A DNA stretch of 64,000 bases. It comes from Pseudotabrizicola sp051200875. Its GTDB lineage: Bacteria > Pseudomonadota > Alphaproteobacteria > Rhodobacterales > Rhodobacteraceae. The stretch covers positions 1,240,001 to 1,304,000 of the forward strand of contig NZ_CP195191.1 of NCBI RefSeq assembly GCF_051200875.1. The letters are read 5' to 3'. Under the pieces are notes generated by a model, which made no database searches, was not told the origin of the DNA, and was given only the letters and a program-made list of their open reading frames with translations. Shown here piece after piece: positions 8,773 to 16,754 of this stretch. The number at the start of each line of letters is the position of its first letter. Positions within the stretch are counted from its first letter, which is position 1. Both the position numbers and the translations under genes were made by a program.

Positions 8773-9645
8773 ATGCCAAATGCCCCGAAAGGGACGGGCA
8801 TGCGCCTGCCATTGAAATGGCTTGGCCTTGTGCCTTTCTTGCTGTTCGCGCTTCTGTTCCTGATCCTGCCCACGATGAAAATCGTGATCGGCGCATTTCA
8901 GGCCCAAGATGGCAGCTTTACCCTGCAAAACATGATCGACTTGAACACAGACTCGATCCGCAATGCCTATTGGACCTCGATCAAGCTGTCGGTCATCACC
9001 GCGCTTTTGGGTGGCGCTGTCGGCTTTGCAATGGCTGCCGCAATTGTCTTTGGCGGATTGCCAAAACGCATTCGCAGCCCCCTGCTCACCTTCTCGGGCG
9101 TGGCGTCAAACTTTGCCGGCGTGCCGCTGGCCTTTGCGTTCATCGCAACCCTTGGCCCTGTCGGCCTGATCACCCTTTGGCTCAAGACCAATTTCGGCAT
9201 CAATCTGCGGGCGATGGGGTTCAACCTTCTGTCCTTCTGGGGCTTGGTGATCACCTATCTTTTCTTCCAGATCCCGCTGATGATCCTGATCATTACTCCG
9301 GCTTTGGACGGTCTGAAAAAAGAATGGCGCGAAGCCGCCGCTGTCTTGGGTGCGACAGGCGCGCAATATTGGCGGATGGTCGCGCTGCCGATCCTCTTCC
9401 CGTCTCTCTTGGGCACCTTCGCCCTGCTTTTCGCCAATGCCTTCGGGGCTGTGGCGACGGCATTTGCACTGACGGGCCCACAACTGAACATCGTCCCGAT
9501 CAAGCTTTTCGCGCAAATCCGTGGGGACGTCTTGGGCAACCCCAATCTGGGCTATGCGCTGGCTTTTGGCATGATCCTGATCACGGCCTGCGCCAATTTC
9601 CTCTACATCTGGCTGCGGATCCGGTCCGAGAGGTGGCTGAAATGA
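8773..9645 (+). CDS. ABC transporter permease (first subunit)
   Basis: Inner-membrane permease of 290 residues with about six membrane segments. The cytoplasmic EAA loop that contacts the ATPase is visible as EWREAAAVLGATGAQYWRM near residues 190-208. It belongs to the binding-protein-dependent permeases that pair with family 1 binding proteins (PotB/PhnV-like). Its stop overlaps the start of the next permease in an ATGA at 9642-9645, which supports a heterodimeric channel made in equal amounts. Confidence 0.88.
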   Translation: MPNAPKGTGMRLPLKWLGLVPFLLFALLFLILPTMKIVIGAFQAQDGSFTLQNMIDLNTDSIRNAYWTSIKLSVITALLGGAVGFAMAAAIVFGGLPKRIRSPLLTFSGVASNFAGVPLAFAFIATLGPVGLITLWLKTNFGINLRAMGFNLLSFWGLVITYLFFQIPLMILIITPALDGLKKEWREAAAVLGATGAQYWRMVALPILFPSLLGTFALLFANAFGAVATAFALTGPQLNIVPIKLFAQIRGDVLGNPNLGYALAFGMILITACANFLYIWLRIRSERWLK

Positions 9646-10424
9646 CAAAGTTTTTCGCTTGGGTCGCGCTGCTTTTCGGCTGCCTTTATTTCCTTCTGCC
9701 CTTGGTGGGCATGACCGAATTCAGCCTGAAGATGCGGCGCGGGGTCTATTCATTTGACGCCTACCGCAAAGTGTTTGAAGATCCGGCCTTCTGGGCAACC
9801 TTTGGCTATTCGCTTGCCCTTGCCGCCGCCACCATCGTGGTCGGTGTGCTGCTGGTCGTGCCAACCGCCTATTGGGTCCGACTGAAACTGCCGCAGGCGC
9901 GGCCCTACGTCGAATTCATCACGCTTCTGCCTCTGGTCATTCCGGCCATCGTCGTGGTCTTTGGCTATATCAGACTATACAACACCTCCAGCTTCCTGCC
10001 CCTCACAGGGTCGGCCTTTGGCACGGATTTCCTGCTGACCATGGGCTACACCACCTTGGCCTTGCCCTACATGTACCGCTCGGTCGACACCGGCCTGCGC
10101 ACCATCGACGTGGCCACCCTGACCGAGGCCGCGCAAAGCCTTGGTGCGGGTTGGGTCACCATTCTGGCCCGCGTCATTCTCCCGAATGTCATGGTGGCGG
10201 TCCTGTCCGGCGCCTTCCTGACACTGGCCATCGTCATGGGCGAATTCACCATGGCCGCGCTTTTGAACCGCCCTGCCTTTGGGCCCTATATGCAACTCTT
10301 GGGTGCCAACCGCGCCTATGAACCGCCGGCGCTGGCCGTGATCGCCTTTGCCATCACTTGGGGCTGCATGGGTCTGATGCAGCTGGTCACCCGCTTTGCC
10401 AAACACGAAAGGGCCAAGGCCTGA
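9642..10424 (+). CDS. ABC transporter permease (second subunit)
   Basis: Second permease, 260 residues starting MTKFFAWVALLFG. The EAA loop reads TLTEAAQSLGAGWVTILARV. A much longer open frame extends upstream to 8730, but that part is only the shadow of the first permease; the ATG inside the ATGA overlap at 9642 is the credible start. It is PotC-like and completes the pore with the preceding subunit. Its stop overlaps the ATPase start as TGATG at 10422-10426. Confidence 0.88.
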   Translation: MTKFFAWVALLFGCLYFLLPLVGMTEFSLKMRRGVYSFDAYRKVFEDPAFWATFGYSLALAAATIVVGVLLVVPTAYWVRLKLPQARPYVEFITLLPLVIPAIVVVFGYIRLYNTSSFLPLTGSAFGTDFLLTMGYTTLALPYMYRSVDTGLRTIDVATLTEAAQSLGAGWVTILARVILPNVMVAVLSGAFLTLAIVMGEFTMAALLNRPAFGPYMQLLGANRAYEPPALAVIAFAITWGCMGLMQLVTRFAKHERAKA

Positions 10425-11467
10425 TGTCCTTCCTTACACTCACCCATCTGGAAAAGACCTTCGGGCAGAACCGCGTCGTCAAGGACTTCAACCTTGATGT
10501 GGCAAAGGGCGAATTCATCTCGCTGCTTGGCCCCTCGGGCTGCGGCAAGACCACGGTTTTGCGTATGGTTGCGGGCTTTGAAACGCCGACCTCGGGCAGC
10601 ATCGTGATCGACGGGCAAGAGGTGACAAGCCTAAAGCCCAACAACCGAAATATCGGAATGATGTTTCAGGCCTATGCCCTGTTTCCGAACCTGACCGTGG
10701 CCGAAAACGTGGCCTTCGGGCTTAAGGTCAAGGGCGTTGCCAAAGCCGACCGAGAGGCCCGCGTGGTGGAGATGCTCAAGCTGATCGGCCTGTCCGATCT
10801 GGGCGGCCGCTATCCGTTCCAGCTTTCCGGTGGTCAGCAGCAGCGGGTTGCCTTGGCACGGGCACTCGCCCCCCGTCCCCGCGTTTTGCTGCTTGATGAA
10901 CCGCTCTCGGCTCTGGATGCCAAAGTCCGCGTCTCGCTTCGCAACGAAATCCGCGAAATTCAGCAGGAACTGGGCATCACCACCATCTTCGTGACCCATG
11001 ACCAAGAAGAAGCGATGAGCATTTCAGACCGCATCGTCGTGATGAATGCCGGAATCGCCGATCAGGTCGGCACCCCGTTCGAAATCTACAACCGCCCGAC
11101 CACCCGCTTTGTCGCGAATTTCGTGGGCACGCTGAACACCTTTGATGTCACATCAGATGGTACAAACCGTGTGCTGCTTGATAGCCATGCCCTCTCGCTT
11201 CCGGAAACCGTCGGCGGGCCAAATGCCTCCATCGCCCTGCGCCCCGAGGCGCTGCGCCTTGGTCGCGCAGAGGGCTATGAAACAGTGCTTCCGGCAACGA
11301 TCAGCGAGGTCCATTTCATGGGCTCGATCATTCGCCTTGTCGCCACGATGGCCGGAACGCAAGTCTCGCTCGACACGTTCAACCGCGCCGATCAACCGCC
11401 ACCGAAACCGGGACAATCCGTCGAAATCAGCCTTTCGGGTAAGGATGCCATCCTGCTCAAAGGCTGA
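10424..11467 (+). CDS. ABC transporter ATP-binding protein
   Basis: ATPase of the importer, 347 residues from the ATG at 10424 (an in-frame extension to 10358 overlaps the permease and is rejected). Walker A is GPSGCGKT at residues 36-43, followed by the LSGGQQQR signature, Walker B LLLDEPLSALD and a switch histidine in THDQEEA. The C-terminal roughly 110 residues form a TOBE-like domain, as in PotA/FbpC-type ATPases. The last 76 bases overlap the 3' end of the convergent histidine kinase gene, an unusual arrangement for two full-length genes. Confidence 0.9.
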   Translation: MSFLTLTHLEKTFGQNRVVKDFNLDVAKGEFISLLGPSGCGKTTVLRMVAGFETPTSGSIVIDGQEVTSLKPNNRNIGMMFQAYALFPNLTVAENVAFGLKVKGVAKADREARVVEMLKLIGLSDLGGRYPFQLSGGQQQRVALARALAPRPRVLLLDEPLSALDAKVRVSLRNEIREIQQELGITTIFVTHDQEEAMSISDRIVVMNAGIADQVGTPFEIYNRPTTRFVANFVGTLNTFDVTSDGTNRVLLDSHALSLPETVGGPNASIALRPEALRLGRAEGYETVLPATISEVHFMGSIIRLVATMAGTQVSLDTFNRADQPPPKPGQSVEISLSGKDAILLKG

Positions 11468-14400
11468 TCGCCCGGCGCTTCACTTGCCGCCAGCGCGGCT
11501 TCTGCAATCCCTCGGGCCAAGTCGTCCAGCTTGATCGGTTTTGCCACCACCGTCGCAAAACCGGCCTGACGATAGCTTTCAAGATGGTGGGTCATCGCAT
11601 TTGCCGTGACCGCGATAGCAGGTGGCAACGCGACCTTTCCAGACTTCTCACGCAGTTCCTGCAGCGCCGTAATCCCGTCCTTCCCAGGCATCGAAATATC
11701 CAAGAGCAAGATGTCAAACGCACCGGGTTTCCACAGGTCGACCGCCTCATCGCCATTGCTGGCAAAAGTGGTGACAACCCCCAACCGCGCCAACATGGAC
11801 CGCAGGATGATCTGATTTGTCGCATTATCCTCGGCAACCAAAGCCCGCATCGCCCTGCCTTCGGGCAAAGCTACGGGGCGTTCCGCAGTTGGCTTCCGCT
11901 CTGCTACGACCGCGCGCGGCATCGGCAATTCGATGGTCAACGTGGTCCCTTGCCCCTTCACGCTGTCCAGAGCGACTTTTCCCTTCATCAGATCAACCAA
12001 CCTGCGCAGGATGCTAAGCCCCAGTCCGGTGCCGCCGAATTTGCGGGTGATCGTGCCGTCGGCTTGGGTGAATTCGTCAAACACCCGCCCGGTTTCCTCC
12101 AGCGTCATGCCGATGCCCGTGTCTTGGATGGAAAAGCGCACCACATCACCGGGCATAAGAGCCGCCTGCAAAGTCACCGATCCCCGTTCGGTGAACTTCA
12201 CAGCGTTGCTCAGGGCGTTGTGAAGGATCTGTGTCAGGCGCTGCCGGTCCCCAAGCCGCGGCTCAGCCAGCCGCGGATCGACGATCACCTTCAGCGCCAC
12301 GTTCTTTCGCGCCGCAACGACCGTATGCACATCCCCAACATCGTGGCAAATCTCGGCCAGATCCAACGGTCGGGTCTGCAATTCAACATTGCCGCTTTCG
12401 ACTTTGGCCAGATCCAGAATGTCATTCACGATGCCAAGCAGATGGTCAGCCGAGGTTCGGATGGTGGCAAGCATCTCACGCCGCTCCTCCGCAGACTCGT
12501 CGCCAGTCATCAGTTCCACCATCCCAAGAACGCCGTTCAAGGGCGTGCGCAGTTCATGGCTCATATTGGCGAGAAACTGCGACTTTGCCCGGTTCGCGGC
12601 CTCTGCCCTCTCGCGGGCCTCGCGCAAACGTTCTTCGGCCATCGCCGCATCGGTAATGTCTGTCACCGTCAGAACAGCGCGCACGTCTTGCGTGGCTTCT
12701 TGCGTCCGCGCCCCATTGATGGACAAGACCTTCCGTCGACCATCCTTCAGGTTCAGACGAAGGCGCACATCGCGCACCCTACCAACCTTGGCGTCCAGAC
12801 AAATCTTGCAGGGCATGTCGTCCAGCGTGATGGACTCGCCGTTGGCCCCGGTCAGCCCAAGGATCGTCGGATCACAGATCTGCCCTTGCAGCGCCTCGAT
12901 CGGGATTTCCAGTTGCTGGGCCACTTCGGCATTGCAAAAGATCACCCGTCCATCTTCGTCCACAGCGATCACCCCTGAAACAGAGGTCTGCATCAGCTGA
13001 GCAAGGAAATCCCGTTCCGCCTCGATCACCATTTCAAGGTGCTTTCGACCGCTGATATCCAGATGAACCCCTGACATGATCAGCGGTTTGCCGTCGTCAT
13101 CCCATGCCGTAACGCGGCCGCGCGACAGCACCCAGACCCAATGGCCATCCTTATGGCGCAAGCGCAATTCATAACTGAATTGCCAAATCTGCTGGTCAAA
13201 TCCCACCGTCTGACGGTGATGGAGATCTTCGAAATCGTCTGGATGAACCACCGTCTTCCACTTTTCCAGCGTCATCGGCTCCAACTCGGCGCGGGTATGA
13301 CCCAGCATTTCGGCCCAACGGTCATTGATGATGTTTTCGCCAGTGCTGACATTGAATTGCCAAGTCCCAACCTCAGCTCCATCAATGATGTCTTCCAGAC
13401 GCTGCTCGGTCTCTTTCAGGGCCGAAAAATCGACATGAACCCCGGCCATGCGGGCCGGTTTGCCGTCTGCCGTCCAGCCGCTGATCCGCCCACGATCATT
13501 GATCCAGACCCAATGCCCATCGGCATGACGCATCCGGTAATTGTGGTCATATTGGCTTAGTTCGCCAGACAGAAGCTTGTCCACACTGGCGCTGACCTCG
13601 GCTACATCCTGCGGGTGGATCAATCCCCGCCATGTTGCCGAGGTAATAGGTTGCAGATCTTCGATCTCTCGTCCCAACATTGTTGCCCAGCGGCGATTGA
13701 CGATATTTACCCCTGTCGCAAGGTCCACTTCCCATGTGCCGGCCTGCGATCCCTCGATCACATCTGAAAGCCTGCGCTGGGCCAGCACTTCTTCGGTGAC
13801 GTCGATCCGCAACCCCACACGCCCGACTTGCGGCACCGCGACCTCGATCACACGGACGAACCGTCCGCTTTTCAGTTCCGTCAACCGCTCAAAGCGCCGC
13901 TCTTTTCGGCGCCGCTCGACTTCGGCAATAAACGCTTCCTCACGCCCGACTGCCTCGGGGAACATTCCACGCCGAATGCCCTCGTTCAGAATATCGACGT
14001 GACGCATCCCGACCGTGAACAGGTCTTCCATGCCCGGAAAGATCCGCCGCATGTTGTCATTACAAAGGGCCACGCGGTCCTCAGAGTCAAACAGGACAAA
14101 TCCATGCGGCAAGGCCTCAAGGGCGGCATCCAGTTCCGCGCGCGCCTGAACAGCCGCGTCCCGATGCGCCTTGGCCTCCGAAATCGCCTGCTGCTGAGAG
14201 GTAACATCTTCGACCAAAAGCCAAACCCAGCGCGCCTTATCGGGACCGGGCCATGATATGCCCCGCACCACGACCGAACAGACCGATCCATCCGGGCGCT
14301 CAAAACTGCTGAGCACGGGGCCAAAGCGGTCTTCCTGCAAGAGGGATCGCAAAGCGTGGCGACGGATCTGGCGGGCCGATGCCGGCATGATGCGCCGCAA

Positions 14401-14991
14401 TCCACGACCCAAAACTTCGTCTGGCTGCCAACGGCCAAAGTCGAGAAAGGCCTTGTTGGCGTTCAGAACCTTTCCACTGTCGAAATCCAGCAAGATCACC
14501 CCAATCGGGGATAGGTCAAACAGGGCCTGCATCAGGGTAGACCGCCGATCAAGCCGGGTCTCTGCCTCCCGCTTCGACGTCTCCGCGCTTATCAGCCGCG
14601 CGACCAAATCTCCTTCTTCCAGCTGTTGGTGCAGCAGCCCCAAGGCTGCATGGGCATAGCGTTCAAAGGCTTCTCTGACAGGCTGCGAAAATGCAACGGA
14701 TCGATCAGCAAAGAACTGGGCCGCGCCAAAGTTCAAAAGAGGCTTCCCGGCGAAATCCGGGCCAAAACGATGCGCCCCCAATTGCACCCGCAAGGCGCAC
14801 CCCAGACGAAACGAAATCGCCTCTAGGCCGCGATTCACGACAGAGCCCACACCCAGCGTTCCGGCCTTTGACAACTCCAGTCCGGCATCAAGGATCGAAA
14901 GCATCAGGCGGTGATCGTCACCCAAACCGCCGGCCCCCAAAGCTTCGGGCAGAGTCTCGGTTCCCAAGCTGTCACCCTGCATTCCAGACAC
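11392..14991 (-). CDS. Multi-PAS hybrid sensor histidine kinase with C-terminal receiver domain
   Basis: Soluble hybrid kinase of 1199 residues with no membrane segment seen. Residues 1-160 are unassigned. About five PAS-type domains occupy roughly residues 165-775, including two PAS_3/PAC repeats with RHADGHWVWINDRGR and RHKDGHWVWVLSRGR. HisKA has the phospho-acceptor H812 in SHELRTPLNG; HATPase_c shows GTGLGLSILRRLV; a receiver domain has D1098 in ILLLDISMPG. Start choice is open: GTG at 14991 has GAAGG close upstream, while ATG at 14982 lies 3 codons inside. The ligand is unknown. No partner regulator gene is adjacent. The 3' end runs 76 bases into the ABC ATPase gene on the other strand. 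Confidence 0.88.
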   Translation of the reverse strand: MSGMQGDSLGTETLPEALGAGGLGDDHRLMLSILDAGLELSKAGTLGVGSVVNRGLEAISFRLGCALRVQLGAHRFGPDFAGKPLLNFGAAQFFADRSVAFSQPVREAFERYAHAALGLLHQQLEEGDLVARLISAETSKREAETRLDRRSTLMQALFDLSPIGVILLDFDSGKVLNANKAFLDFGRWQPDEVLGRGLRRIMPASARQIRRHALRSLLQEDRFGPVLSSFERPDGSVCSVVVRGISWPGPDKARWVWLLVEDVTSQQQAISEAKAHRDAAVQARAELDAALEALPHGFVLFDSEDRVALCNDNMRRIFPGMEDLFTVGMRHVDILNEGIRRGMFPEAVGREEAFIAEVERRRKERRFERLTELKSGRFVRVIEVAVPQVGRVGLRIDVTEEVLAQRRLSDVIEGSQAGTWEVDLATGVNIVNRRWATMLGREIEDLQPITSATWRGLIHPQDVAEVSASVDKLLSGELSQYDHNYRMRHADGHWVWINDRGRISGWTADGKPARMAGVHVDFSALKETEQRLEDIIDGAEVGTWQFNVSTGENIINDRWAEMLGHTRAELEPMTLEKWKTVVHPDDFEDLHHRQTVGFDQQIWQFSYELRLRHKDGHWVWVLSRGRVTAWDDDGKPLIMSGVHLDISGRKHLEMVIEAERDFLAQLMQTSVSGVIAVDEDGRVIFCNAEVAQQLEIPIEALQGQICDPTILGLTGANGESITLDDMPCKICLDAKVGRVRDVRLRLNLKDGRRKVLSINGARTQEATQDVRAVLTVTDITDAAMAEERLREARERAEAANRAKSQFLANMSHELRTPLNGVLGMVELMTGDESAEERREMLATIRTSADHLLGIVNDILDLAKVESGNVELQTRPLDLAEICHDVGDVHTVVAARKNVALKVIVDPRLAEPRLGDRQRLTQILHNALSNAVKFTERGSVTLQAALMPGDVVRFSIQDTGIGMTLEETGRVFDEFTQADGTITRKFGGTGLGLSILRRLVDLMKGKVALDSVKGQGTTLTIELPMPRAVVAERKPTAERPVALPEGRAMRALVAEDNATNQIILRSMLARLGVVTTFASNGDEAVDLWKPGAFDILLLDISMPGKDGITALQELREKSGKVALPPAIAVTANAMTHHLESYRQAGFATVVAKPIKLDDLARGIAEAALAASEAPGDQPLSRMASLPERLISTDCPGFGGG

Positions 14992-15085
14992 CCACCCTTC
15001 AACACGGCCAAGGAGCCAGCTTCAAGTGTGAACGCTTAACGGCCCCCGCGCAACCATAAGTAGTTCACGAGGACCGTATGAATCG

Positions 15086-15955
15086 TTAACGCCGCCCGTA
15101 ATACAGCCCAACCACATGCTCGGCTTCTGCAAAAAAAAGCCAGCGCTGAGCAAAAGCACCCAAAAGATGCGCAGACAAAGCAACGGCGACGCTCAGCCAG
15201 CCAGCGCTGAACAGGACAATCACAGCCGGAGCCACGACCGAAGCAAGGAAAGCGATGTTACGCAGTTTCTGTGCATGTCGCCGCCCGACAACATAGATCA
15301 TCTCATGCAGAAGATAATTCCCGCCGGTATGGGGCAGTTCAAAGACCGAAACATCCCCGCCGCGCCCCAAGCCCGTGGCCGTCCCCATGGTCGAGCCTGA
15401 TCTGGCAAAAGCCTGATCCCCGCTTTGCCAATGCCACAGGATCGCAACCGCCAGTCCGGTTAGCGCCAGCAACGCGGGCCATTTCAGCCCCGCCAAAAGG
15501 AACGTTCCGGCGATTGTATAGGCGAAAAAGACGACAGGAACCGAGGGGTGATGCCAACGCGGAACGGCCCGGATCTGCGCATAGATCATCGAGGTCGAGG
15601 TGATGGCAAGCCCCGCCGCGATCACGCCCAGCCAACCCGATAACCGCGGCCAGCCCAAGCCCAGCCAGTCTGACAGCGCCACAGGGGCCATCAGAACCAG
15701 TGTCGCAACAGCAGACCACGCCTCCCGGCTCAGCCAGCTAGACCGCCATTGCGTAAAGGCCAAAAGCGCCCGCTGCGGGTTGCCCAAATGAAAGGCCGCG
15801 GAAATCAGGCCCGCACCAGCCAGAGCGAACCCGATCCCCCAGTGCAGAAACGCGGGCAATCCAACGGGCGGGGCGATAATGGCCAACAAGGCCAGATAGC
15901 CAAAGCCCAAACCCGAAAGAACGGTGAAGATGATGACGGAAGGCGCTGGATTCAT
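15086..15955 (-). CDS. soeC: Membrane anchor of molybdenum oxidoreductase (SoeC/DmsC-like)
   Basis: Quinone-reactive membrane subunit of 289 residues, of the DmsC family, with about eight hydrophobic segments starting at VIIFTVLSGLGFGYLALLA. It anchors the SoeA/SoeB pair to the cytoplasmic side of the inner membrane and passes electrons to the quinone pool. It starts directly after the soeB stop without a gap. The sulfite-oxidising assignment rests on the taurine degradation genes in the same region and on the lack of a Tat signal in the catalytic subunit; a DMSO reductase type enzyme is the alternative. Confidence 0.8.
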   Translation of the reverse strand: MNPAPSVIIFTVLSGLGFGYLALLAIIAPPVGLPAFLHWGIGFALAGAGLISAAFHLGNPQRALLAFTQWRSSWLSREAWSAVATLVLMAPVALSDWLGLGWPRLSGWLGVIAAGLAITSTSMIYAQIRAVPRWHHPSVPVVFFAYTIAGTFLLAGLKWPALLALTGLAVAILWHWQSGDQAFARSGSTMGTATGLGRGGDVSVFELPHTGGNYLLHEMIYVVGRRHAQKLRNIAFLASVVAPAVIVLFSAGWLSVAVALSAHLLGAFAQRWLFFAEAEHVVGLYYGRR

Positions 15956-16693
15956 TCAAATCTTCCCAAGTATCTTGTCAAGCCAGCCAGCCACTCCACT
16001 GGCGCGGACATCCAGCAAAGGCGCCAGAAGGCTGGCTTGGTCGGGCCGATCCTTCGGACGCGGCGGCAAGTATTTATTGGTGGGTCTCGTGCCCTGCTCA
16101 GGCATCAAATCCATTCCGCCACGCGCCGCGACCAATTTTGAAACCTTGCTTTCGGGATCAGAGAGATCCCCGAAATGCCGCGCCCCTGTCGGGCAGGTGC
16201 GAACGCAGGCGGGCTCCCTGTCTTCTTCGGGCAGGTTTTCATTGTAAATCCGGTCCACACAGAGTGTGCATTTCTTCATCACGCCAGCATCCTGGTCCAA
16301 CTCGCGCGCGCCATAGGGGCAGGCCCAGGCGCAGAGCCCGCAGCCAATGCAGGCATCTTCATTGACCAAGACGATGCCATCTTCCACCCGCTTGTAGCTC
16401 GCCCCCGTCGGGCAGACCGTGACGCAAGGCGCGTCTGCGCAATGCAGACAGGACCGCGGAAAATTGACCGTTTGTGCGGGGCCCACATCGGGGGCCACCT
16501 GATAGCTATGCACACGATTCAAGAACACCCCGGAAGGATCTGATCCGTAAGGGTTTTGATCCGAAAGCGGCACACCGTAGCCTTGGTCGTTCCAGCCTTT
16601 GCAGGCGGTCACGCAGGCGTGGCAGCCGACGCAGGTATCAAGGTCGATCACAAGCCCCAAGGCCTTGTCGGTCTTTCCCGGCAAACAGGTCAT
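15956..16693 (-). CDS. soeB: Four-cluster iron-sulfur subunit (SoeB/DmsB-like)
   Basis: Electron-transfer subunit with four 4Fe-4S cysteine groups; the first reads C21-x2-C24-x2-C27-x3-C31, followed by SCLHCADAPCVTVCP, CIGCGLCAWACP and the CTLCVDRI...CVRTCP group. It would relay electrons from SoeA to SoeC. An upstream TTG at 16708 is in frame, but the ATG at 16693 has GGGGGAG 4 bases before it and is preferred, giving 245 residues. The 61-base gap to soeA contains two tandem palindromes (16705-16750) that may affect expression of soeB relative to soeA. Confidence 0.85.
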   Translation of the reverse strand: MTCLPGKTDKALGLVIDLDTCVGCHACVTACKGWNDQGYGVPLSDQNPYGSDPSGVFLNRVHSYQVAPDVGPAQTVNFPRSCLHCADAPCVTVCPTGASYKRVEDGIVLVNEDACIGCGLCAWACPYGARELDQDAGVMKKCTLCVDRIYNENLPEEDREPACVRTCPTGARHFGDLSDPESKVSKLVAARGGMDLMPEQGTRPTNKYLPPRPKDRPDQASLLAPLLDVRASGVAGWLDKILGKI

Positions 16694-16704
16694 CTTTCTC
16701 CCCC

Positions 16705-16750
16705 GCAAATTCCTTCAAAGGAATTTGCAAAATTCTTCAAAGAATTTTGC
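16705..16750. repeat. Two tandem perfect palindromes between soeA and soeB
   Basis: Palindrome 1 (16705-16728) has arms GCAAATTCCTT and AAGGAATTTGC around CA. Palindrome 2 (16727-16750) has arms GCAAAATTCTT and AAGAATTTTGC around CA. Each is 11+2+11 and they share a GC. They fill nearly all of the soeA-soeB gap and would form hairpins in the mRNA. A third element of the same style lies at 54788-54811. They could be mRNA stability or processing signals, or a dispersed repeat family. Confidence 0.75.
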
Positions 16751-16754
16751 GCGC

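Noticed and set aside
8730..9641. Long plus-strand frame preceding the second permease
   Set aside because: It is out of frame with the clear first permease and has no domain; only the part from 9642 is real.
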